NCBI RefSeq assembly: GCF_039962115.1 | Contig: NZ_JAMPKJ010000055.1 | Span: 1-39,199 of the forward strand | DNA length: 39,199 bases | Direction of reading: 5' to 3' | Source: Funiculus sociatus GB2-C1 | GTDB lineage: Bacteria > Cyanobacteriota > Cyanobacteriia > Cyanobacteriales > FACHB-T130 | Program-made: the position numbers and the translations under genes | Notes under the pieces: generated by a model | What the model was told of the DNA's origin: nothing | Database searches by the model: none | What the model saw: the letters and a program-made list of their open reading frames with translations, nothing else | Shown: in pieces, positions 34,419 to 39,199 of the stretch | Layout of the letters: every line of letters begins with the position of its first letter | Position numbering within the stretch: position 1 is the stretch's first letter

Positions 34419-34489
34419 GCAGGTGTGATGTAACAGCAACATGAGGCTCTTGTAAAGCCTTCTTGCGAGTGCAAATCTCGCCTCCTGCT
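34419..34489 (+). tRNA. tRNA-Thr(TGT)
   Basis: Acceptor GCAGGTG/CTCCTGC (one mismatch), anticodon arm AGGCT-CTTGTAA-AGCCT, T arm GCGAG-TGCAAAT-CTCGC (T-loop TGC rather than TTC). Confidence 0.85.
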
Positions 34490-34494
34490 TTCAA

Positions 34495-34565
34495 GCGGAT
34501 ATGGTGTAACGGTAGCATCTGAGCCTTCCAAGCTCTAGGTACGAGTTCAAGCCTCGTTGTCCGCT
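34495..34565 (+). tRNA. tRNA-Gly(TCC)
   Basis: Acceptor GCGGATA/TGTCCGC, anticodon loop CTTCCAA on GAGC/GCTC, T arm ACGAG/CTCGT. Confidence 0.88.
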
Positions 34566-34576
34566 CTTTCAAATAT

Positions 34577-34648
34577 GCGGGTGTGATGTAGCGGCTAGCA
34601 TCTGAGTGCGCCACACTCAGCGCGAGGGTTCAAGTCCCTCCACTCGCT
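34577..34648 (+). tRNA. tRNA-Gly(GCC), C33
   Basis: Acceptor GCGGGTG/CACTCGC, anticodon arm TGAGT-GCGCCAC-ACTCA, T arm GAGGG/CCCTC. Position 33 is C, not U. Confidence 0.85.
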
Positions 34649-34653
34649 TTCGT

Positions 34654-34726
34654 AGTCCTGTAGCTCAGTCGGGAGAGTGCCTCTCTTACAAAGAGGATGT
34701 CACAGGTTCAAGCCCTGTCAGGACTA
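34654..34726 (+). tRNA. tRNA-Val(TAC)
   Basis: Acceptor AGTCCTG/CAGGACT, anticodon arm CCTCT-CTTACAA-AGAGG, T arm ACAGG/CCTGT. CCA is encoded directly after (34727-34729). Canonical. Confidence 0.93.
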
Positions 34727-34735
34727 CCAATATAA

Positions 34736-34808
34736 ACCCCCATAGCTCAGTGCATAGAGCAGCGCCCTTCTAAGGCGAGTGTCCCAGGTTGGAATCCTGG
34801 TGGGGGTG
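34736..34808 (+). tRNA. tRNA-Arg(TCT)
   Basis: Acceptor ACCCCCA/TGGGGGT, anticodon loop CTTCTAA on CGCC/GGCG, T arm CCAGG-TTGGAAT-CCTGG (T-loop TTG). Confidence 0.87.
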
Positions 34809-35146
34809 CTTGATACAGTTCAAAAAGGAGGATGCCTTCTTCTGCAATTAATTGAACGGGATGAGCGATAAGCCTAAGGGCATGCTTCGCTAACGCATCG
34901 CATCTTGCGTGACCCAATCCTTAGAGCCTACATACTTTAGTACGAGAGGAAAAGTAACGCTGTTCAAACACAGCGGGCGTTTGAGAACGAGGAGTGCGAA
35001 GAACCCGGCAGGTTGGCTTCAAGGTAGCCATCCTTTAAAGAGTGTGTAACAACTCATCGGCGGAGTCCCTCTAGTAACTGAGAAAACGCAAAATGCTCTG
35101 ATAACTTGCACGCGAGAATGCGATCGCATTCAAGAACACAAAATAC
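34809..35146 (+). ncRNA. 23S-rRNA-derived chimeric RNA (sarcin-ricin loop plus GTPase-associated centre)
   Basis: A non-coding stretch with several local helices (GTTCAA...TTGAAC, CTAAGG...CCTTAG, CGCTGT...ACAGCG). At 34934-34955 the exact sarcin-ricin loop AGTACGAGAGGA sits on a new 5-bp stem ACTTT/AAAGT. At 35011-35056 there is a clear copy of the 23S domain II L11-binding region: GTTGGCTT, TAGCCATCCTTTAAAGAG, GTAAC, CTCA. In 23S rRNA the L11 region is more than 1.5 kb upstream of the sarcin-ricin loop; here it follows it by about 60 bases. The surrounding 23S helices are absent. A perfect palindrome GAATGCGATCGCATTC lies at 35116-35131. Confidence 0.75.
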
Positions 35147-35192
35147 GGGTCTGTAGCTCAATTGGTAGAGCGTCTACCTTGCAAGTAGAAAG
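35147..35192 (+). pseudogene. tRNA-Ala(TGC), 5' part, split by TnpB element
   Basis: GGGTCTG acceptor strand, D arm GCTC...GAGC and anticodon arm TCTAC-CTTGCAA-GTAGA are intact, then the sequence breaks in the variable loop at the right end of the TnpB element. The 3' part resumes at 36526. Confidence 0.85.
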
Positions 35193-35194
35193 AT

Positions 35195-36525
35195 TTGACA
35201 CTCTCCGCCCTATAAGTGCGGAGATTCTTCGTTCAACGACTCAGCTTGCCGAGATAGGCTTTCGCCTAAAACAGTAGAGACCAAATCTCCCGAAGCGTTC
35301 GGATCTAAGATCCAAGTTCCCGTATGACCTACGGTACTTAAGGCTAAGTTCAAGATGTTAATTGCGGCATTCCAGTCTCGGTCTAATACAAATCCACACT
35401 TACAAGCATGGGTTCTCATCGACAAAGACTTCTTAACGCAATTGCCGCAGTTAGAGCAATTTTGAGAAGTGTAAGCTGGGTTTACTGCAACTGTCACCCT
35501 GCCAAATTTGACTCCAAAATACTCCAACCATTTCCTGAACTGATACCAACCTGCATCGTTAATAGATTTGGCGAGACAGTGATTTTTGACCAAGTTCTTA
35601 ATCCTCAAGTCTTCGTAGGCGACCAAATCGTTAGATTGGATTACGCAACGCGCCACTTTTTTGGCGTGTTCTTCACGTTGCCTACTTATTTTGAGGTGTA
35701 CTCGCCCTAATCTATTAACAGCTCTCTTGCGGTTAGCAGAGCCTTTTTTCTTCCGAGAAGCACGGTGTTGGTATAACTTTAGCCGCTTTTCTCCAGAACG
35801 ATAAAACTTGGGGTTTGGTTCGCTATATCCATGACTATCGGTATAAAACTCCTTGATTCCTACATCTAAACCAATCGTATTTCCTGTAGGTTTTATACTA
35901 TGAAAGTTTTCACTTCTTATTAGGAACTGAACATAATATCCATCAGCTCTTTTGACCAACCGGACTCGCTTTATCTGGTCTATTTGGTAAAAGTTCAAAT
36001 CCCAAGTTCCCTTGAGCTTCAGCTTGCCAATCTCTTTTTTGTCGGTAAAAGTAACTTGTTTCCTGTTCTCAGAAAGTGTCCAGCCGGAGGTTTTATATTC
36101 CACTGAACGACAATTCTTTTTAAACCGTGGATAACCCTTTTTACCCGGAACGGACTTTTTGCAGTTGTCGTAAAACCGAGCAATGGAGCTATAGGCTCTT
36201 TCTACCGAGGCTTGACAGGCATGAGAATTTAAAGCTTTAACAAAGGGATACTCTGCTCTGAGTGCCGTATTGTGACGATAAAGGTCTTTTTGTCCTACAC
36301 CCTGATTGTCCATCCAATAACGAATGCACTTGTTGCGGACGAATTGAGCGGTTTTTATCGCCTCATTTATCGCACTGTATTGAGTTGTCTTCCCTTTAGC
36401 CTTAAACTCTAAAACGATCATTTGACGTGGGAAAACCCTACGCCAAAATAATACCATAAATAAAAACCGTCCTAGAGGTTACTGAGCCTGTTGAAGTAAG
36501 GACGGGGCTTAAATCTTATATTTTT
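35195..36525 (-). mobile_element. IS200/IS605-group element carrying tnpB only
   Basis: About 1.33 kb, inserted in tRNA-Ala(TGC). The right end (35195) has TTGACA and the hairpin CTCCGC...GCGGAG next to the tnpB 3' end, the place of the omega (guide) RNA scaffold. The left end lies near 36500-36525 and is not exactly defined. No tnpA is present, so it needs a transposase in trans. Confidence 0.8.
35210..36421 (-). CDS. tnpB: TnpB RNA-guided endonuclease
   Basis: A 403-residue TnpB, apparently complete. RuvC-like active site: Asp in IGLDVGIKEF, Glu in LVAYEDLRIKNL, Asp in LDRDWNAAINIL; zinc finger CSNCGN...CKCGF between the last two. The start at ATG 36421 (MIVLEFKAKGKTTQ) fits the family; the frame is open to 36457. 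The 3' end overlaps the predicted guide-RNA scaffold, as in other TnpB genes. It cuts DNA matching the sequence next to the right end and so favours the element's own persistence. Confidence 0.95.
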   Translation of the reverse strand: MIVLEFKAKGKTTQYSAINEAIKTAQFVRNKCIRYWMDNQGVGQKDLYRHNTALRAEYPFVKALNSHACQASVERAYSSIARFYDNCKKSVPGKKGYPRFKKNCRSVEYKTSGWTLSENRKQVTFTDKKEIGKLKLKGTWDLNFYQIDQIKRVRLVKRADGYYVQFLIRSENFHSIKPTGNTIGLDVGIKEFYTDSHGYSEPNPKFYRSGEKRLKLYQHRASRKKKGSANRKRAVNRLGRVHLKISRQREEHAKKVARCVIQSNDLVAYEDLRIKNLVKNHCLAKSINDAGWYQFRKWLEYFGVKFGRVTVAVNPAYTSQNCSNCGNCVKKSLSMRTHACKCGFVLDRDWNAAINILNLALSTVGHTGTWILDPNASGDLVSTVLGESLSRQAESLNEESPHL

Positions 36526-36555
36526 GGTCAGTTCGATTCTGACCAGAATCCACCA
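36526..36555 (+). pseudogene. tRNA-Ala(TGC), 3' part
   Basis: T arm GTCAG-TTCGATT-CTGAC, then CAGAATCC, A and an encoded CCA. The acceptor 3' strand pairs with GGGTCTG (35147) only with a bulged A. Completes the tRNA split by the TnpB element. Confidence 0.75.
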
Positions 36556-36561
36556 AATTTA

Positions 36562-36635
36562 GGGGTCATAGCTCAAAAGGCACGAGCGCTTGCTTTGCAC
36601 GCGAGAGATCAGGAGTTCGATTCTCCTTGACTCCA
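36562..36635 (+). tRNA. tRNA-Ala(TGC), intact copy
   Basis: Acceptor GGGGTCA/TGACTCC, anticodon arm CTTGC-TTTGCAC-GCGAG, T arm AGGAG-TTCGATT-CTCCT. Lies directly after the split copy and may replace it. Confidence 0.88.
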
Positions 36636-36639
36636 TCAT

Positions 36640-36714
36640 GGTGTCTGAAGCCAAAGCGATCGCGGCACTTGCTTGTGAGGCAAGCCATAACGGGTTTGAG
36701 TCCCGTCAGACACC
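36640..36714 (+). tRNA. tRNA-His(GTG)
   Basis: Eight-pair acceptor with G-1 opposite C73 (GGTGTCTG/CAGACACC), anticodon arm CTTGC-TTGTGAG-GCAAG, T arm CGGG/CCCG. The D-loop contains a complete HIP1 palindrome GCGATCGC (36656-36663). Confidence 0.88.
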
Positions 36715-36720
36715 CCAAAT

Positions 36721-36803
36721 GGAAGATACCGCCGAAGGGACGGCAACTAAACTTGAAATCTAGGGCAGGATAACACCTGGGGGTTCGAGTCCTCTATCTT
36801 CCT
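36721..36803 (+). tRNA. tRNA-Ser(TGA)
   Basis: Class II: acceptor GGAAGAT/ATCTTCC, anticodon loop CTTGAAA (one stem mismatch), variable arm about 17 bases, T-loop TTCGAGT. Confidence 0.83.
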
Positions 36804-36886
36804 CTGTCTATATAGGGATAAACGTCTCCTTTTCTTTGCTTTCCCCAGGGAGTTATACTGGTGCAACTTTATCAGGGAAAATTCAA

Positions 36887-37663
36887 GTGGACAACAAAAC
36901 TTGGCTGGGTAGTCTTGGAGAAAGCAAAGTAGCAGCTGAGTTAAGTCGGCATCGCTTTCATGTTTTCAGCCAAACAACAGGGAAGGCACCTTTTGACCTA
37001 GTAGCTTACAAGGATGGGTACCTGTACAGAATTAATGTTAAAACTACCCAGAGATTGGGCAAATGGGGTTCTTGGGAAGTTCAGATTAAAAGTTTGCGGT
37101 CTAACCGCACAAAAAATCGGATAGTTCCTTTTGACCCTCAATCTTGTGATGTACTTGCTGTGTATATTGAACCTCTTGATAAGGTGTGTTTCTTGCGTGT
37201 TTCTGAAGTGTCTGGAAAGAATTCCATCGCCTTAAGAGAGAACGCAGCGCACCAGTCCAAGCTTGCCTGCATTTCAGAATTAACTAACCCTGAACTCATC
37301 TGTTACCTCGAAAACCAGGGAATAACAGAGACGTTGATAGGAGTAAATAAATTAACTGAGAAATCTAGTAATTTCAGACAAGATACTTTAGCGGAAGCGC
37401 CTTATAAAAGGCGAAGAACTGGGAAAGGTTCTGGCAGGGTTTTAACCAAGAAAGAACCAGTTCGCCTCAAACCAAGGAAAGTTGAGCGTCCTTCCAAGGA
37501 AGAACTTGAAAAGATGATCTGGGAAACTTCTGTGCTTGAGGTCAGCCGCAAGTATGGAGTGTCGGATGTTGCAGTTGCCAAATGGTGCAAGAAATACGGT
37601 ATTTCCCGACCACCAAGGGGTCACTGGGCTAAGAAAAATCAGTCCACACATTCAAAGTTGTAA
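36887..37663 (+). CDS. PD-(D/E)XK homing endonuclease, I-Ssp6803I type
   Basis: A 258-residue nuclease with an N-terminal PD-(D/E)XK domain (residues 1-150) and a C-terminal helix-turn-helix (EVSRKYGVSDVAVAKWCKKYGI). With the GTG start (36887, AGGG upstream) the likely active site is E12, D37 (KAPFDLVAYK) and N50-x-K52 (INVKTT). These positions are one more than those I recall for I-Ssp6803I, encoded in the tRNA-fMet group I intron of Synechocystis, where the third residue is Gln. An upstream TTG (36836) is an alternative start. No intron is recognisable; the gene is free-standing between two tRNAs. Confidence 0.85.
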   Translation: MDNKTWLGSLGESKVAAELSRHRFHVFSQTTGKAPFDLVAYKDGYLYRINVKTTQRLGKWGSWEVQIKSLRSNRTKNRIVPFDPQSCDVLAVYIEPLDKVCFLRVSEVSGKNSIALRENAAHQSKLACISELTNPELICYLENQGITETLIGVNKLTEKSSNFRQDTLAEAPYKRRRTGKGSGRVLTKKEPVRLKPRKVERPSKEELEKMIWETSVLEVSRKYGVSDVAVAKWCKKYGISRPPRGHWAKKNQSTHSKL

Positions 37664-37677
37664 GTTTAATTACTTTT

Positions 37678-37751
37678 TCCACTGGAGGCTGAAAAGCGAA
37701 GCACCGTGCTGATAACGCGGCTATAGAAGGGGCAGTACCTTCCCAGTGGAT
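37678..37751 (+). tRNA. tRNA-Ile(GAT)-like, unusual T-loop
   Basis: Acceptor can pair 8 bp (TCCACTGG/CCAGTGGA), anticodon arm CCGTG-CTGATAA-CGCGG. T stem GAAGG/CCTTC closes GGCAGTA instead of a TTC-type loop. The only Ile(GAT) of the array; function uncertain. Confidence 0.7.
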
Positions 37752-37753
37752 TT

Positions 37754-37823
37754 CCCTCTGCTAACGGATATAGCGCTGACGCTACGAACGTCGGTTGTGG
37801 TGGTTCGACTCCATCCAGAGGGG
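37754..37823 (+). tRNA. tRNA-Arg(ACG)-like
   Basis: Acceptor CCCTCTG/CAGAGGG, anticodon arm GACG-CTACGAA-CGTC, T arm GGTGG-TTCGACT-CCATC. The D arm is shortened (70 bases in all). Confidence 0.75.
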
Positions 37824-37826
37824 TTT

Positions 37827-37895
37827 CCCTTGCCTGCGGGATGCAGACCTAGCCCTCCGAAGGCTGGCGACCAAGCTCGACTCTTGGGCGAGGGG
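37827..37895 (+). tRNA. tRNA-Arg(CCG)-like
   Basis: Acceptor CCCTTGC/GCGAGGG, D arm CTGC-GGGAT-GCAG placed directly after the acceptor (bases 8-9 missing), anticodon loop CTCCGAA, T arm CCAAG-CTCGACT-CTTGG. Only 69 bases. Confidence 0.75.
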
Positions 37896-37899
37896 TTAT

Positions 37900-37972
37900 T
37901 CCGCGATCGCTCAAGTGGTAGAGTCCGTAGCTGTTAACTACGGCGTTGTAGGTTCGACTCCTACTTCCGGAG
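37900..37972 (+). tRNA. tRNA-Asn(GTT), second copy
   Basis: Acceptor TCCGCGA/TTCCGGA (one mismatch), anticodon arm CGTAG-CTGTTAA-CTACG, T arm GTAGG/CCTAC, encoded CCA. A HIP1 palindrome overlaps the acceptor/D junction. Confidence 0.83.
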
Positions 37973-37982
37973 CCAATTTTTA

Positions 37983-38059
37983 CCCGTGTCCTGACAGACA
38001 AAGCATACATACTCGGCTGTTAACCGACAAAACCAAATGCTTTCTCGACTTACACGGGG
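37983..38059 (+). pseudogene. tRNA-Asn(GTT)-like remnant
   Basis: Acceptor CCCGTGT/ACACGGG and anticodon loop CTGTTAA on TCGG/CCGA are clear, but no T stem is visible. Instead AAAGCAT and ATGCTTT can pair around the anticodon arm. Probably a degenerate or specialised tRNA-like RNA. Confidence 0.55.
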
Positions 38060-38067
38060 TGAAAGTT

Positions 38068-38136
38068 CCCTTGCCTGCGGGATGCAGACCTGTTCCTCCT
38101 AAGAACGGTAGCCAAGTTCGACTCTTGGGTAAGGGG
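38068..38136 (+). tRNA. tRNA-Arg(CCT)-like
   Basis: Shares its first 24 bases exactly with the Arg(CCG) gene at 37827, and a very similar 3' half. Anticodon loop CTCCTAA on GTTC/GAAC. Duplication followed by change of the anticodon arm. Confidence 0.75.
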
Positions 38137-38140
38137 TTAA

Positions 38141-38212
38141 TGCCAGATAGCTCGATGGCTGAGCGTCCGACTGTTAATCGGAGGGTTGTGGGTTCGAGTC
38201 CCACTCTGGCAG
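38141..38212 (+). tRNA. tRNA-Asn(GTT), canonical copy
   Basis: Acceptor TGCCAGA/TCTGGCA, anticodon arm CCGA-CTGTTAA-TCGG, T arm GTGGG-TTCGAGT-CCCAC. All invariant bases are present. Confidence 0.92.
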
Positions 38213-38224
38213 TTTCATTTGTGC

Positions 38225-38295
38225 GGGTGGTTGGCATAGCGGCTGTGCAGCGGGCTTTTAATCCGCAGAGATAGGTTCAACTCCTATACCACCCA
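38225..38295 (+). tRNA. tRNA-Lys(TTT)
   Basis: Acceptor GGGTGGT/ACCACCC, anticodon arm GCGGG-CTTTTAA-TCCGC, T arm ATAGG-TTCAACT-CCTAT. Confidence 0.88.
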
Positions 38296-38300
38296 TTATT

Positions 38301-38374
38301 TCCACTAGAAACCGAAAAGCGAGGTGCAATAGTTACAACATTGCTGTAGGAGGAGCAGTACCTCCCCGGTGGAC
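38301..38374 (+). tRNA. tRNA-Val(TAC)-like, unusual T-loop
   Basis: Acceptor TCCACT/GGTGGA plus imperfect inner pairs, anticodon arm CAATA-GTTACAA-CATTG (A-C at the inner pair), T arm GGAGG-AGCAGTA-CCTCC. Structurally a sister of the Ile(GAT)-like gene at 37678. Last member of the array. Confidence 0.6.
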
Positions 38375-38455
38375 TAATTGATGAAGTTTTGGCTGTTGAG
38401 CTTTAGGTTCAAGATGGCTGACACAGGTTTCTCAGGACTGCTGGTTATCTAGCAC

Positions 38456-38686
38456 TCAATCAGATGTGAGGTCTACGTCAGAGTCATAGCTGCCTGTAGG
38501 TCGTAGTCTGGTTATCAACTGTCTGAGCAGGAAAGCATTGTTGTTCCAAGCAGTATAAACGTTAGCCCCTTTACCCCTCAGCCTCAAAGTCTGTTGAGCT
38601 TTGTCATGGCAGATGGTTGCCAGTAAGCTGACGACTGAAACTAAGCCGAGTTCGTCTACAAGAGCTTCCAGTTCATCATGAGTCAT
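38456..38686 (-). CDS. Small acidic hypothetical protein
   Basis: A 76-residue helical protein, MTHDELEALVDELGLVSVVS..., with ATG at 38686 and GAGG 9 bases upstream; a TTG-started extension to 38701 would include that site. It has an acidic C-terminus (SYDSDVDLTSD). The family resembles short proteins of cyanobacterial plasmids and phages. It is divergent from the ribbon-helix-helix gene at 38790. Confidence 0.55.
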   Translation of the reverse strand: MTHDELEALVDELGLVSVVSLLATICHDKAQQTLRLRGKGANVYTAWNNNAFLLRQLITRLRPTGSYDSDVDLTSD

Positions 38687-38721
38687 CTGTAAAAACCTCA
38701 AGCGTGATTACTAAAGAATAC

Positions 38722-38753
38722 CAAAAGTAGTCAAAAGTAGTCAAAAGTAGTCA
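38722..38753. repeat. Three direct repeats CAAAAGTAGT
   Basis: Three exact head-to-tail copies of a 10-bp unit in the divergent intergenic region. One turn of helix per unit suggests cooperative binding by a ribbon-helix-helix protein, such as the product of the next gene; alternatively they are iterons. Confidence 0.75.
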
Positions 38754-38789
38754 AGCGCGATGCTACCCTAGTCAGGGTATCCTTTTGGG

Positions 38790-39005
38790 ATGGCAACCAA
38801 GATGACACTCAGCATCAAGCTAGATCCTGAAGTAAAGAGGCAACTGGAGGAGATAGCTAAACAGCAAAACACCAGTCTCAATAGGCTGGTGCTGAAGTAT
38901 ATATCACAAGGAATTCAAGCTGATACAGAGGAACCAGATAGGCTAGCGGCTATTGAGGCTAGGTTGGATGCGATCGAAGCTAGGTTGAATGAGGTGACGA
39001 AGTAA
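38790..39005 (+). CDS. Ribbon-helix-helix regulator with coiled coil
   Basis: A 71-residue protein: an N-terminal ribbon-helix-helix (TKMTLSIKLDPEVKRQLEEI...NRLVLKYI) followed by a heptad-like helix with repeated AAIEARLDAIEARLNEV. Antitoxin-like, but no toxin lies downstream. The three direct repeats 36 bases upstream are its probable operator. Confidence 0.75.
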   Translation: MATKMTLSIKLDPEVKRQLEEIAKQQNTSLNRLVLKYISQGIQADTEEPDRLAAIEARLDAIEARLNEVTK

Positions 39006-39088
39006 TACCTCGATCTCACCGCACTGGGCGGCTGGTTGATACTCCAAAGAACCCTGGCTTAAAATCACCGATTCCTAACTCAATACAT

Positions 39089-39199
39089 TAGACCTCTTGC
39101 AAAAGTCCCAGATGCGTGGGACAAGTAGGTTAGAGTTGGGTAGCATTTATGACCTACGAACAAGTAAAGAGCCTGAAGTCAGAAGACTTTAAACGCTTG
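39089..39199 (+). mobile_element. Left end of an IS5-like insertion sequence, cut by the window
   Basis: Starts with a terminal-repeat-like GACCTCTTGCAAAAGTCCC and contains the first 17 codons of a transposase (ATG 39149, MTYEQVKSLKSEDFKRL), which resembles IS5-superfamily helix-turn-helix transposases. The right side lies outside the window. Confidence 0.65.
39149..39199 (+). CDS. Transposase, N-terminal fragment (continues beyond window)
   Basis: Only 17 residues, MTYEQVKSLKSEDFKRL, are visible. The pattern MxYExVxxLxxEDFKRL is typical of the start of IS5-family transposases found in cyanobacteria. Confidence 0.6.
   Translation, partial: MTYEQVKSLKSEDFKRL

Noticed and set aside
32260-34614. 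Open frames of 60-95 residues on both strands inside the tRNA array
   Set aside because: They run across several tRNA genes and have tRNA-derived motifs such as repeated WDLNPR- or SRTRTCN-like strings; these are well-known false proteins from tRNA DNA.
35408-35710. Plus-strand 100-residue frame inside tnpB
   Set aside because: Shadow of tnpB; there is no sign of a tnpA in the element.
37746-38274. Frames of 63-159 residues over the last tRNAs
   Set aside because: They coincide with recognisable cloverleafs and have no ribosome binding site or protein-like composition.
38722-38753. CRISPR array
   Set aside because: Units are 10 bp with no spacers between them.

Overview
The window is cyanobacterial chromosomal DNA. 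The palindrome GCGATCGC (HIP1) occurs throughout, and the genes include allophycocyanin apcF, three psaK-like photosystem I genes, the alkane-synthesis pair ado/aar, and cyanobacterial small-protein families (DUF4278, DUF29, DUF4112, alr0857-like). The CCCCAAT tandem repeats and the other dispersed repeats suggest a filamentous species. I could not run any search; identifications rest on recognised motifs and family resemblance.

Layout. (1) 1-2374: an NtcA-type promoter, ntcB (nitrate-assimilation activator) and a TrpD2-like protein. (2) 2502-6573, minus strand: a secreted PEP-CTERM amidase, a beta-lactamase-fold protein that lost its metal-binding histidines next to panD, and ppa. (3) 6780-12268: small or poorly known genes (DUF4112, alpha/beta hydrolase, DUF4278, DUF29, a helix-turn-helix-like protein). 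(4) 12379-18594: a lone sugar-ABC permease, then ado, aar, accA, an SDR and folE, a lipid/alkane block. A decayed antitoxin and the relic end of a TnpB-type element lie between aar and accA. (5) 18722-21749: an OCP-N-domain-like protein and three psaK genes, with trpF among them. (6) 21906-29707: a site-2 protease with CBS domains, a lipoate-ligase-like enzyme, YbjN, a methyltransferase, glnA with a textbook NtcA promoter, apcF and a ribbon-helix-helix protein. (7) 30118-31544: HNH endonuclease, an alr0857-family protein and a secreted protein.

(8) 31900-38374 is the striking part: a one-strand array of about 40 tRNA or tRNA-like genes with anticodons for all 20 amino acids. Its leader carries a strong promoter and a sequence matching the cyanobacterial 16S-23S spacer boxA/D4. 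In the middle lies a ~340-base non-coding segment that looks like a rebuilt piece of 23S rRNA. It has an exact sarcin-ricin loop on a new stem, followed by a GTPase-associated-centre (L11-binding) domain, in the reverse of their 23S order. Many tRNAs are odd: a 49-bp element sits in the T-loop of two of them, leucine anticodons sit on short-variable-arm bodies, pairs differ mainly in the anticodon arm, two have C33, and two have non-TTC T-loops. One tRNA-Ala is split by an intact TnpB element. A PD-(D/E)XK homing endonuclease sits between two other tRNAs.

(9) 38375-39199: a small minus-strand ORF, three direct repeats, a ribbon-helix-helix gene and the beginning of an IS5-like transposase. 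Array plus flanks look like a mobile or plasmid-derived accessory region built on a former rRNA operon. It might supply spare translation parts (tRNAs, and mimics of the elongation-factor binding sites of 23S rRNA); that function is inference.
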